DNA of 64,000 nucleotides from Luzula sylvatica (Eukaryota > Streptophyta > Magnoliopsida > Poales > Juncaceae), in NCBI GenBank assembly GCA_946800325.1, contig OX326958.1:3420001-3484000 (forward strand). The letters run 5' to 3'. Below are positions 10,670 through 23,800 of the stretch, one piece after another. Numbering within the stretch: the stretch's first letter is position 1; every line of letters starts with the position of its first letter. Position numbers and translations under genes: made by a program. Under the pieces are notes generated by a model that worked only from the letters and a program-made list of their open reading frames with translations, ran no database searches and was not told the origin of the DNA.

Positions 10670-13165
10670 CTACATTCCAACTTCCTCCTCTAGGTATCTC
10701 AAACCTATAGTTCTAGCATGAGGATCATGTTTCGCAACTGGAAGTGGCTTCGTAAACGGATCCGCTACATTCTCGTCAGTATCAATCTTCAAAATCACGA
10801 CATCCTGCCTATGCAATATCTCACGAATCAAGTGGAATTTACGCAGGATGTGTTTGGAGCGATGATGCGATCTTGGTTCCTTGGCCTGTGATATTGCTCC
10901 CGTATTGTCACAATACACAGCCACGGGTTCCGAGATGCTCGGCACAACACCAAGTTCGGTCACAAACTTCTTGACCCAAACCGCCTCCTTTGCGGCTTCC
11001 GAAGCCACGATGTATTCCGCTTCCGTCATAGAGTCAGCAACTGTCAGTTGTTTGGAACTCTTCCATATAACCGCGCCACCGTTCAAGCAGAAGACGTACC
11101 CACTTTGTGATCGAAAATCATCAGTACATGTTTGGAAACTGGCATCGGTGTAACCCGTTACAACCAACCCGTTATCCACACCACCATAGACTAGAAACTG
11201 ATCCTTAGTTCTTCTCAAGTACTTAAGGATCGTTTTCACGGCTTGCCAATGCGGATCACCTGGATTTGATTGGTAACGTGATAAGACACTCAATGCATAC
11301 GACACGTCAGGTCTCGTACAAATCATGGCATACATGATAGATCCAACTGCCGAAGCGTATGGAACCTTATGCATGTTACTTTTCTCTTCGCTCGATGTCG
11401 TACATTGAGCTTTCGAAAAGTTTATGCCACTCGACATTGGGAGAAACCCTTTCTTAGAGTTTTGCATGAAAAATATTTTCAGCACTTTATCGATGTACGT
11501 ACTCTGACTTAGGCCAAGGAGTCTCTTGGATCTATCTCTATAGATCCTCACGCCTAAAATATAGGCGGCCTCTTCTAAATCTTTCATAGAGAAATGAGTA
11601 TTCAAATACTTATTAACATCCGATAACATCGGAATGTCGTTTCCTATGATCAATATGTCGTCCACATAAAGAACAAGAAACACTATGTGACTCCCACTAA
11701 CCTTCTTATATACACAAGGTTCTTCTTCGTTCTTGATGAAATCATACTCGCTTATGACTTCATCAAAACGAATATTCCAACTCCGAGAAGCTTGTTTCAG
11801 TCCATAAATGGACCTTTGAAGCTTGCATACTTTCTTAGAATTCTTTGGATCGATAAAACCTTCGGGTTGTGTCATGTACACATCCTCCGATAAGTTTCCG
11901 TTAAGGAAAGCGGTTTTAACATCCATTTGTCATATCTCATAGTCATAATATGCAGCTATGGTAAGGATAATCCTTATAGACTTTAGCATTTCTATCGGCG
12001 AAAACGTTTCATCATAGTCTACACTATAAATTTGTTTGAAACCTTTCGCAACTAGCCTTGCTTTGTAAGTATTCACTTTCCCATCCATGTCGGTTTTCTT
12101 CTTGAAAACCCATTTACACCCGACGGGTTTAACCGAGGGTGGTGGGTCAATCAAGTTCCAAACTTGATTATCGTGCATGGATTGGATCTCGGACTTCATG
12201 GTATCATGCCATTTGTCGGAATCTTCGCTCAACATAGCATCTTTGTAGGTTGTCGACTCATCATCTATGAGTTCGACGTTGCCTTCATTAGTCACGATAA
12301 ATCCATATCGTACTGGTTCCAGCCTGGTCCTACTAGACCTACGAGGAGCACCTTGTGCTATTGGCTCGACATCCTCAACTATTGACAGATTCGGGTCAAC
12401 ATCCATCGGTTCAATGTTTATTTCTGGATCTCAAACCTCTTCGAGATCGATTTTACTCCCACTAGCATTCCATTGAGGAGTTCCAGGTGGAGTTAATTGT
12501 GAAATGATTCCACAATCTTTGAGATGATCATCAAACTCATGGCTCAAATACTCGCCTCCTCGATCTTATCGAAGTGCTTTGATTGTCTTGCCAAGCTGAT
12601 TTTGAGCCTCATTCTGAAATTCTTTGAACTTTTCAAAAGATTCAGATTTGTTATGCATTAAGTAAATATACCCATATCTACTAAAATCATCCGTAAACGT
12701 TATGAAGTATCGATAACCTCCTCTTGTCTCGGTACTCATTGGACCACATATATCCGAATGTATAAGTTCCAATAGTTCCTTGGACCTTTCTCCAACCTTG
12801 GAGAATGGTGTTTTTGTCATCTTCCCAAGTAAACAAGATTCACATTGTCCAAATGAATCAAATTCAAATGAGTCCAAAAGTCCATCCTTATGGAGTTTTG
12901 ATATGCGTTTTTCGTTTATATGGCCAAGTCGACAATGCCAAAAGTAAGTTTTACTATCAACTTTAGGTTTAATCCGATTTGTGTTTATATTATAGATTGA
13001 TTTATCATTTGTGTAATTCATGTCTAAAACGTAAAGACCATTTTCTAATAGAACATTTCCATAGAATAAATTATCCTTACAAATAGAAAATTTATTATTC
13101 TTAATAATAAATTCATAACCATCATTAGTAAGTCTAGAACGATATGTGTTTAAAATTTGCTTAAA
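10670..13165 (-). pseudogene. Copia pol: integrase, reverse transcriptase and RNase H, with deletion and stops
   Basis: Reading leftward, the GAG-pre-integrase and zinc region (WHCRLGHINEKR...CESCLLGK) is followed by the start of the integrase core (HSDICGP, TFTDDFSRYGY) at 13021-12566. A stop interrupts the frame at 12566 just before DRGGEY. The integrase then breaks off near 12470, joining directly to the linker before RT, so most of the integrase C-terminal half is deleted. RT and RNase H are spread over 12406-11930 and 11926-10670, with a stop between them. They retain MDVKTAFLNG, YVDDIL, YTDASF, the SMTEAEYIV region and KHILRKFH. The element cannot encode a functional integrase. Confidence 0.88.
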
Positions 13166-13369
13166 TCATTTTCGAACGAACTGTGTTTAAAATTTGCTGG
13201 TTTAGTATTTTGAGAATTCAAATTCGAATTTGTTTAAATCATGCTTACAAATTCACATATATCAACATAATAACTTGTACCAATCAATATAATATGATTA
13301 TATTGACATTAAAATCTCTAAATAATATTTAAGTCATAAAATGTCTTCCATGTTCACAATCTCCGAGGT

Positions 13370-14709
13370 TTGTCTTACACTTTACACAGTTTCAGGCCAA
13401 AGTCGGGCGTGCAATATTGTATGTATCAATGTGAGAGGCACGCGTTAATTGGAACTAACACGGGTTCAGGCCAAAGTCGGGCGCGTTTGTAGTTCAATTG
13501 AACGATATGTGGGCACGGTTGTGACTTAACCGTCCAAGCCAATCCGATTGGGGTTCGGGGCATAGTTTGGATAAACAAACGGAATTCGAATCATATATGA
13601 TATGGTTCGATACCGAAATCCTATAAAGGGTCAAGGGTCACATTTGATGTGATTGGATTTATCCTACCTAAATAGTGATATCCCATTTGTCGGCCAAAGT
13701 CACCGTGGGAGGATCACGAAATATGGGTCTTGAGGTGTTATTGGATTGAGAATCCCGAATCAATATTAGGGTTATTGGTTTGATAAAAGTAACATATTTC
13801 ATATCATCATATAAGCATATAGCATAAGTTCGCACATGTTAGTATCAATCTCATTATAAAGTATTTTTCGTTGTAGCAATCATGACTTCAAGCAACACCA
13901 ACTCCATGTCGATTATATAGGTATTGTAAAGGGAGAAGCTAGTCGGCAAGAACTATCTTGACTGGCACCGTAACCTAAGAATTGTTCTTAGGCAAGAGTG
14001 CAAGAGTCACGTGTTAGACACGAAGATGGTGGCTCCCGATGATAAGGCTTCGACCGAAGAGAAAGTGGCATTTGGCAAACTTAAGAAGGAGTCAAATGAC
14101 GTGACGTGCCTCATGTTGGCATGTTTGGATGCGAATTTGTAGAAGCAATTCGACGCTCAAGGAAATGTTCCAAGAGCAAGAACGGATTGAAAGGTTCAAT
14201 ACGTTAAAAGAGTTGGTTAATTGTAAGATGCCTAACGGATCTTCAGTTAGCACTCACGTGTTAAAGGTTCAATACGTTAAAAGAGTTGATTGATCGTCTC
14301 GAGAAATTGGGAGAAAAGGTGTCACCAATAATGCAACAAGATTTGATCTTGTGTGCATTGCCACCGATTTTCTCGACTTTCGTGACGAACTATCATATGC
14401 ATTCGATGAACAAGACGATTCCCGAGAGCTCCATGGGATGCTCAAGAACTTTGAGTCGGAGATGCTTAAGGCATCAGGGGAACCCAAAGCAAGAGTTGCT
14501 AGGGATGTCCTCGTGATTCAAGGTGGGATTTGAAAGAAACAAAAGTCCAAGGGCGGTGCGGGCAAGTCGTTGTCCAAACCAAAGACTAAAGGAAAGGAGA
14601 AATCCGAGAATGTCACCTGCTTCCATTGCAAAAAGAGTGGGCATTGGAAGAGAAATTACAAGATTTACCTCGAGGAGGTGAAGAAAAGCAAGGGGAAGGC
14701 TTTGAAATA
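13370..14709 (+). pseudogene. Copia leader and gag fragment, opposite strand to pol
   Basis: A typical Copia untranslated leader (two copies of CAGGCCAAAGTCGGGCG near 13393 and 13465) precedes an ATG at 13882. The frame continues, with stops and shifts, through a gag region (LVGKNYLDWHRNLRIVLRQE) to a zinc knuckle (CFHCKKSGHWKRN) at about 14620-14660. The knuckle lacks its last Cys (Tyr instead). A local duplication of GGTTCAATACGTTAAAAGAG lies at 14191-14286. The segment stops abruptly at the satellite boundary. Confidence 0.8.
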
Positions 14710-14734
14710 AAAGTTTGAAATAAAAGGTTTTTAA

Positions 14735-17143
14735 AAAATTTCTTACAAATGCAAAAACTAAATTCTAACACCTTCAAAAAATTCAATTAAGATGTTTTTT
14801 AAAAAATCTTGAAATAAAAGTTTAGTCGTACTCTAAATACTCCGTAATTGAAGACTAACACACACAAATTTTAAGTTTTTCAAAAATTTCCAAAAAATGC
14901 AAAAACAGAAGTCTAACACCTTCAAAAAATGCAATTGTGATATTTTTTTCAAAAATGTTAAAATTGAAGAGTAACACAAGAAAAATACTCAATTTTCATG
15001 TCGCACTCAAATTACTCCGTAATTGAAGACTAACAAACACAAATTTCAATATTTTCAAGAATTTCTTAAAAATGCAAAAATTGAAGTCTAACACCAAAAA
15101 ATTGAGTTAAGATATTTTTTGAAAGTATGTTAAAATTGAAGTGTAACACAAGAAAAATACTCAATTTTTATTCCGTAATCAAATTACTCCGTAATTGACT
15201 GACACACACAAATTTCAATTTTTTCAATAATTCCATGAACATGCAAAAACTAAAGTCTAACACCTTCAAAAAATTCAATGAAGATATTTTTACAAAAAAA
15301 ATTTCAAAATGAAGTATAACACAAACAAAATACTCAATTTTCATGTCGTACTCAAAATACTCCGTAAGTGTAGATTAACACACACAAATTTCAATTTTTA
15401 CAAAAATTTCTTAAAAAGGCAAAAACTGAAGTCTAACACCTTCAAAAAATTGAATTAAGATATTTTAAAAAATATGTGAAAATTTAAGTGTAACACCAGC
15501 AAAATACTCAATTTTTATTCCATAGTCAAACTACTCTGTAACTGAAGTCTAACACCTTGAATAAATTGAATTAATATTTTTTTGAAAATATGTTAAAATT
15601 GAAGTGTCACACAATCAAAATACTCAATTTTCAAGTTGTACTCAAAATACTCCGTAATTGAAGACTAACACACACAAATTTCAATTTTTTCAAAGATTTC
15701 TTAAAAACGAAAAAACTGAAATCTAACACCTTCAAAAAAATCACTTATGCTATTTTTTTAAAAAATTTAAAATTGAAGTGTAAGACAAACAAAATACTCA
15801 ATTTTCATTTCGTACTCAAAATACTCCGTAATTGAAGACTAACACACACAAATTTCAATTTTTTTAAAAATTTCTTAAAAATGCAAAAACTGAAGTCTAA
15901 CACCTTCAAAAAATTGAATTAAGATATTTTCTCTAAAAATGTTAAAATTTAAGTGTAACAAAAGCAATATACTTCATTTGTATGTCGTACTCAAAATACT
16001 CCGTAATTGAAGACTAACACACACAAATTTCAATGTTTCAAAAATTTCTTAAAAATGCAAAAACAGAACTCTAACACCTTCAAAAAAAAAATTCAATTAT
16101 GATACTTTTTAAAAAAAGTTGAAATTGAAGTGTAACACAAGCAAAATATTCAATTTTCACGTCGTACTAAAAATACTCCGTAATTGAAGACTAACACACA
16201 CAAATTTTAATTTTTTCAAAAATTTCTAAAAAATGCAAAAAACTGAAGTCTAACACATTCAAAAACTTCTGTAAAGATATTTTTTGAATTTTTTTTAAAA
16301 ATTGAAGTGTAATACAAGCAAAATACTCAATTTTCTTGTCATACTCAAAATACTTCGTAATTGAAGACTAACACACACAAATTTCAAATTTTTCATAAAT
16401 TTCTTAAAGATGCAATAACTGAAGTCTAACACCTTCAAAAAATTTAATTACGATATTTTTTGAAAAATATGTTAAAATTGAAGTGTAACACAACCAAAAT
16501 AGTCAATTTTTATTCCGTACTCAAATTACTCCGTAATTGAAGACTAACATACAAAAATTTCTTAAAAATGCAAAAACTAAAGTCTAACTCCTTGAAAAAA
16601 TTGAATTAAGATTTTTTTAAAAAATATTTTAAAATTGAATAGTAACACAAGCAAAATACTCAATTTTTATTCCGTACTCAAATTACTCCGTAATTGAAGA
16701 CTAACACAAACAAATTTATTTTTTTCAAATATTTCTTAAAAATTCAAAAACTGAAGTGTAATACCTTAAAAAAAATTCAATGAAGTTATTTTTAAAAAAA
16801 ATGTTAAAATTGAAGTATAACACAAGAAAAATACTCCATTTTCAAGTCGTAGTGAAAATACTCCTTAATTGAAGACTAACACACAAAAATTTCAATTTTT
16901 TCAAATATTTCTTAAAAATGCAAAAACAGAAGTTTAACACCTTAAAAAATTCATTTATGATATTTTTTATAAAAATGTTAAAATTGAAGTGTAACACAAG
17001 CAAAATACTCAATTTTTATGTCGTACTCAAAATACTCCGTAATTGAAGACTAACACACACAAATTTGCTTTTTTCAAAAATTTCTTAAAAATGCAAAAAC
17101 AAAAGCCTAACACCTTGAAAAAAATTCAATTACGATATTTTTT
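14735..17143 (+). repeat. Satellite block C, ~175-bp monomers
   Basis: About fourteen tandem copies of the same monomer and orientation as block B. The phrase CCGTAATTGAAGACTAACAC recurs roughly every 170-180 bp, for example near 15018, 15653, 15830, 16005, 16180 and 17037. The block is bounded by the Copia gag fragment on the left and the LINE 5' end on the right. Confidence 0.88.
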
Positions 17144-17410
17144 CTGAAAGAATGACCTGAGAGGCGACTTGAGAGGCGACTTGAGAGGCGACTTCTTGAA
17201 AGTTTCTTGAGCAGTTTTTTCCGGCGATCTCACCGGAAAAATTCGGACCGGAGAGAAAGATTATTATTAGATCTTGTAATCTAGTAAAGGATCTTGATTC
17301 TCTTCAGGTTCGATCAAGGGGAGTGATCAATAAGGCGGGAAAAGAGTATATAGGCCTTCGTGAAAGGCTAAGCTCTTCATCGTCTTGTAGATCTTCTTTT
17401 TTCAGGAGTA

Positions 17411-20400
17411 ATGGATAGATCTTTTAAGGAAGTCTTGGTTGAGGAAAGAAAGGATAGAGTGGAGGAAGAAGGATGGACAAATATTGATAGATCTAAAAAG
17501 AAGCTCAATCCTAAATAGAGCAAATTATTTTGTTTCAAATGCTTAGGATCTGGACATAAAAGGAATGAATGTCGAGATCCAATAAAATGCATAATTTGCA
17601 AAAAAAATGGACATATCTCATCGAATTGTACAGATAAGAAAGAAAGAGAGAAGAGGGGGGTATGAGAGGCAATATTACAGACCTTTTGAATTCAAATTCT
17701 TTACAAAACCAGGAGAATTACAAGGGTCTCAATCTCAAACTAATCAAATGAAAGTACTAGTCACTTTGAAGAATCTTCCAGCGAGAATGATGAAGGAGGA
17801 TAGGATTGGGGATCTTGTGGCAAGCTTTGGATCTTTAATTGAGGTTAAACGATTGAGTATTGGTAATGCAGTGGTGGAGATGATGATTGACAAGAAAGAA
17901 GAAATACCTCTACAATTGAGATTGAGAGATGGCAATAAATCAGTGGTTGTAAAAATCTTCTTCTCTGTCATGGATAGTGAGAGAAAGTATGAAAAAAAAA
18001 GATATATGGATTGAAAAGAAGAAGGTAGAAGAATGAAACCAAGTGATGAAGGATAGCAAGATTGTGATTAAGGGTGGTAACTCGTCTGATAAGTCTCCAA
18101 ATTCCCTGATCTCAAACAAAGGTTCCAATGGTAAACAAATTGAAAATTCTAATAATAATAATGAGGTAAAGGAGTCAGATTTACCTGGAAAAAAATTGAT
18201 TCAAATGGACAGTAAATCCTGGTGGTTGGTGCCGGTACCGGTACCGATAAAGTTGACCAACAGTTCTGAAATGCCTGCAATTACAAAGGATGAATCAATG
18301 GAGAGTTTGGGTGAATATTCAAAGTCAGAAGAGGATTATGAGAAGAAGATAGAGGGAATAAAGATGGACTTATCTGCAAATAAAACAAAGGAAGGGGTTA
18401 TTAATAATGAAATGATTAATGAGGGCAAAGATGATTCACCTTTAAAGCTCATGTGGAATCATTTGAATAGAGAATTGAATTTTGAGGAGGAAGTTATGGA
18501 GTATAAAGGGCATTCACATTCATATTCTGACTCTAAAAAAAATAAAAACAGGAAGTTAGGGGGTTTTTCTGCAAATAAAGAGGTTCCTTATATAGAAAGC
18601 AAAGATGTAGAGGATATTAATAATTCACATTTGGAGGAAGATTATCATAATATGATAAGATGGGAAGATGAGGAAGAACCTGAAATTAGGGTTTCAAGGG
18701 TAGAATTGGAAAATGATAATAGGATTATGATAATTGATGATAATGAACCTATTCAAGAGGTACCTGTAAGAATGTTAAGAAGAAGTGTGAGATTGAAAGG
18801 AAAACAACCTGATGAATATATGTCTACAATTAATAAAGCTCAATTGACACAGTATAAGGAATTGGAAATAAAGGAAAAATCGAAGAAAAATAATCAAAAA
18901 AAAGAAAAGAAAATGAGGTAATAAGGGTAGATGAAGATGTTAGATTTGTGTTCTAAAACTTATTAATATTTGGATAATTTTTATATGTTATTTTTATGAA
19001 TTAGATGTTATTTACATTTTGTTCCATGAGTTTTTATATTTTCATTTAGAAGTATTCAAGAAGATGCACTTGGTCTTGAATCGCAGAACTTTAAGTGATA
19101 ATAAAATATTGAACTCTAAAATGTTCACATGTCTTGGATATTAGCAGGAACACTAATATACATAATAAGAATGTCGTGTTGATTAAAAGCACGTTGCAGT
19201 TCTGCAAATGTTGATAAAAGATTATCATTTAATAACACGAATATATGAAAAGCTTCATATATTGAACAGACCTAACAGATGAAACATTATATGAATTGTG
19301 TTAGTGTCATGAATGTTTTCATCGTGTCTCTGGTTCTAAGATTGAGAGATGTATCTCTTTCACATGAGGAATGCAAAACGTAATTATTATTAAAAGCTGC
19401 TTATTAATAAGTGGTGATAAAAGTAATAGTTCTTTGTACGTAACTTATGCTGGAAAGAGAGTACATGTCAATAGTATCGTTGCCACTCATTCATTTTGAG
19501 AAATGATATTATGGGCCCCTTGATAAAGTAGAATTATGAATGGATCCAATATAACTGAAGTGCAGTTATATATTTATAATTTACTTAATAGAGATCAAGA
19601 AATGATTATAATACAAAGATGACACATCACTACTTTGTATATTGATCACAATATCATAAAGGCAAGGAATGGACACAATTAATATCACAAGGATTACGTT
19701 TCGTAAAAGGGTTACTAAACATCTAAGTTATTTGGGTAACCGTAATGTATAGCTAGAATACCGCTTACGGTTTATGGAATAAAATGTTTTATTTCATTGC
19801 CAACATAACATAGATCCTCGATATAGGTCACACCAACTGAATGGGAAACAAGAAATATATTATATATTTTTCTATGTATAAATATTTCATGTTGTATGAA
19901 ATACAGATACAAATAGAAAATATGTAAAATATTATGTCATATGAGATGATTACTTAGCATGGAAATAAATTAAATGAAATGTGCATATTATGAAAATAAT
20001 ATATGTAGCACATATCATAATTTGTTTCAAGCCCAAGCCCAAAACATATTGAGAAGAGAAATTGACAAGTCCAAATAAACATGAATCATGACCATAAATT
20101 CGAGACAGATTTTGAGGCATGCTCGAACAAATATTTGAAATAGCAAAACTTTATCATTATGTACAAATGACCTATGTAAATTGTAGCCATTTGAATGTAG
20201 TTTCTAATGGTGAAAATTTCAAGTCATTTCGAATTTGCTAGAAGAGGTTATGACAGAAACAGTGACCAATGGTCAGGAGTTAATGTGCTGCTTCGAATTT
20301 TGTTCAAGCCTTGATTACGAATTTTCAAAGGATTTTGACCTAATGTTTAGGGACTATAAATATGAGACCTGGCTAAGCATTTTGTAACAAGAATTTTCTC

Positions 20401-20848
20401 TCTATGGCCAGTCTCTCTTTCTCTTGAAATGTTTGTTGAAACGTTGATTGATTAAGCAATCGATCAGAAACGGGCGACGGAGCTAGGTGCGGACAAGAGG
20501 ACGCTAGCACGGACTCGACGCCGTTCTTGTTTCGGATTCAAGGGTGAACCAAAGAGGACCAGACCTACGTTAAAGATCTTCGGTATTGTATTCTAATCCT
20601 TCTTGTAGGATAAATAAAATAAATTAGAGTAGAAAGTTAGCTTAAGTAAGACGATTCCCGACTTTGTTGGAATAAATTTTTGATATTTACTCTGACGAAC
20701 GTCATGAAATCCTTCAGAAGAAATAAATGAATGGAAGAATAAGATGCTTACAGTGGAAGATGTTTGTAAAATTTTACAATCCATTGGAGTGATGGTGGAT
20801 CCAGAAACTCAGGCAAACTTGGATGTTCTAGCTGTACCAAATGCCTGA
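17411..20848 (+). pseudogene. LINE copy 1 ORF1 (nucleic-acid-binding protein), interrupted
   Basis: The frame starts at the ATG at 17411, meets a stop at about 17516, and continues into two adjacent CCHC knuckles (CFKCLGSGHKRNEC and CIICKKNGHISSNC) at 17538-17628. A shift leads to an RRM/DUF4283-like stretch (17660-18010), and another shift leads to a long charged C-terminal region (18043-18921). The last ~30 codons (DPETQANLDVLAVPNA) lie beyond the insertion, at 20756-20848, and read on from a third frame before it. Plant L1 ORF1 proteins bind the element RNA in the retrotransposition particle. This copy is inactive. Confidence 0.8.
18938..20755 (+). mobile_element. 1.8-kb insertion in LINE ORF1, probable solo LTR
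   Basis: LINE ORF1 sequence stops at GAAGA (18933-18937) and resumes at GAAGA (20756-20760). The shared sequence extends to GAAGATGTT (9 bp), so the duplication is 5-9 bp. The insertion starts TGTTAGATTTG and has a TATA-like CTATAAATA near 20352, followed by about 400 bp resembling R-U5, as in a long Copia-type LTR. Its right edge reads CTTACAGTG rather than a clean CA end, so the solo-LTR call is tentative. No coding sequence is seen inside. Confidence 0.55.
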
Positions 20849-20891
20849 AATAGAGATTAATAAAGAGGATTGTTATCAAAGTTATAAAATG

Positions 20892-23800
20892 ATGAATATG
20901 AAGAAAATAAAATTAATTTCATGGAATGTGAGAGGGCTTAATGGAGATGAGAAGAGAAGAAAAACAAAAAAATTTCATAATCAGTCAAAAGCCTAATTTT
21001 GTGGGGTTACAAGAAACAAAAATTGATGATATGAGTTCCACATTGCAAAATGAGATTTGTGGAGGGCATTTAAGAGATTTTGAGGTTGTTAATTCTAAAG
21101 GCTCTTCTGGAGGGATTTTATCAGCATGGGATTCAAATCTTTTTTAATGTGTTGGGACAATATATATGGAATTTTCATTAACTACATACCTAAAATGCAA
21201 GTGGGATAATACACATTTATTGATTACAAATGTGTATGGTCCTCAGATCTTGGATGATAAAAGAAGATTCCTAATTGAATTAGGAGATTTCAGAAGGAGA
21301 AGAAGTGATGATCCTTGGATAATACTAGGGGATTTTAATATGGTCCTAGATAAAAGAGAGAGAAAGGGGGATTCTAAGAGGGATTGGAGAGACATGAAAA
21401 TTTTTCAGGAATTTGTAAATAATGAAAATATGATGAATGGTACACTTAAAGGAAGGTTGTTCACTTGGACTAATGGAAATGCAAGGGCAAAATTGGATAG
21501 GTTTTTATACTCTCATAAAATCCTAAATTCTTTTCCTAATCTGGACCAAGTAGCTTTATATAGTACCATATCTGATCATAGCCCTATATCATTCATTTTA
21601 TCCTCAAATTTTCCAATTTTCAATGGATTTAGATTTGAAAATCATTGGTTGAAAAGTAAGGAGGCTAGACTGATCATTGAGAGTCATTTAAAAAATAACT
21701 CTTCAAGGATTTTGAGAGATTTAGAGATGAAATTGAAGGAATTGGGGAAAAAACTAAGATCATGGGATAAAAGAAGGAAATTGAAGGAGAGAGAATATGC
21801 GAAAAAGAGTGAAGAATTTCTGCAGAAAATGGAATTGAAGGAAGATGTAAAGGAACTATCTTCTTTGGAATCATGGATTAAAGGAAGAGTTAAATTGAGA
21901 CTCAATGAGCTCAAAAATTGGGAGGAATGTTACTGGAAGCAAAGATCTAAGATAAAGTGGCTGAAAGAGGGAGATTGCAATTCAAAAAAATTTCACACTC
22001 AAGCCTCTTTCAGAAAGTCTAAGGCAACAATAGCCACTTTATCTGATGAAAGTGGAAGTTATAATGATCATAAAAAAAGGCAGAAATTCTATTCTCATTT
22101 TTCAAGAATTTAATGGGGAGTAAAGGAAAAGAGAAAAATTCAAATAATTCTTCTATTAATTTGGAAAAATTATTTGAAAATGATAGAATGGATTTATCAG
22201 AACTGGATGAGGATATTAAAGAGGGGGAAATAGAAGAGGTAATAAAAAAATGGAAATCTAATAAATCTCCTGGACCAGATGGCTTTACAGGTGATTTTTT
22301 CAAGGAATTTTTACCTTGGTTTAAAGAGGATTTATTGAGAATTTTTAATGATGAGGTGGAAATGAGTAAAGGTATGGGTTATTTTGGTACCTCTTATATG
22401 GCTCTTTTACCTAAGAAAAAGGATGCGAATGAACCAAAAAACTTCAGACCCATAAGCTTAATTAGTAGTATTCAAAAAATATACTCTAAAATTCTGGCCA
22501 GAAGATTAAAGGGGAAGATTAACATGATGATCCAAGCTAATCAATTATGATTTCATGAAGGCAGAGAATTGGGAGATGGATATTTTTATGCTAGAGAGGT
22601 GTTAAACAAGGCCCATGTAAATAAAGATCCTCTTCTGATTTTTCAAGCGGATATACATAAGGCTTTTGATATGGTTTCTTGGGATTTTCTACAAAAGGTA
22701 CTTAAAGCTAGGGGTTTTGGAGATAAGTGGATTGTAAGAATTTATAATAATATGTTGCAGGGAAAAACCAGGATTTTATTGAATGGGATTCCAGGGAAAT
22801 CAATATATTTGAATAGAGGGGTAAGGCAAGGTGATCATTTATCCCCTCATTTGTTTATTCTGGTAATTGACTCACTTGCAAGAATTATTGAAAAATTAAG
22901 TGAGAAGAAAGTGATTGAGAAACCTATGGAAAAAATCTACATTTCACTTCACTATGCAGATGATTCAATATTTCTATTGAAGCCAGAAGTGGAACAAGCT
23001 AAGAGATTGAAAGGGATATTTGATTTATTTGGAAAATTCTCTGGATTAAAAATTAATTATGAAAAATCAGAAATTGCCATAATGAATAAGAAAGAGGAAG
23101 ATTGGAAGAAATTATCTGAAATTCTAGGGTGCCCAATAATTAATTTACCTATGAATTATTTGGGATTACCCCTTCACTATAAAAAGCCATCAAAAAGCTT
23201 TTATAAAGAAGTGATTAATAAATTTCAGAAGAAGCTAGGGGGTTGGAAAGGATCTTTACTATCAATTGGAGGAAGATTGATTCTTTTGAATTCAGTTTTA
23301 TCTTCAATTCCAACTTTCTATTTTTCAAACTTCAAGTTTCCTCAATGGATTTTAGAGGAAATGGAGGCAATAAGAAGGAATTTTTTGTGGAAGGGTAATT
23401 CTGATAAAGGATTTCATTTAGTGAAATGGGATTTGCTTAAGAAACCTAAAGAAGAGGGTGGATTGGGAATAATTGATTTAAAGTATTTCAATAAATCACT
23501 TATTATTAAGTGGATTTGGAAATACTTTAAAAAGAAAGGAAAAGGAGAATGGAATTGGGATCTTTTAGTAAGCAACATTGAAGGTGATCATATTGCTTCT
23601 AAAGAGGATTCCTATTTCTGGAGGCAAGTGAAAGAGAATTTGGAGTTTTTTTTACCAAAATACCCAATTCACATTACAAGATGGATCATTAGTGAATTTC
23701 TGGTATAGTTGGTGGATAAATGATGGCATTTTAGCCAGAAAATTTGAAACCCTAAAAAGCTTCTCTGAGAGAGAGTACTTAACAGTTAAGGAAATGATGG

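Larger units (their letters stand above)
8066..14709 (-). mobile_element. Rearranged Ty1/copia retrotransposon inserted in satellite DNA
   Basis: A single LTR (8066-9058), a long 3' non-coding stretch, and Copia pol domains (10670-13165) all lie on the minus strand. A Copia leader plus gag segment (about 13370-14709) lies on the plus strand. Flipping the right-hand part would restore the usual order of leader, gag and pol, but with the protease region and the 5' LTR missing. Both outer edges abut satellite monomers. The simplest reading is one element that lost its 5' LTR and suffered an internal inversion. Two separate copies joined by recombination is the alternative. Confidence 0.75.
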
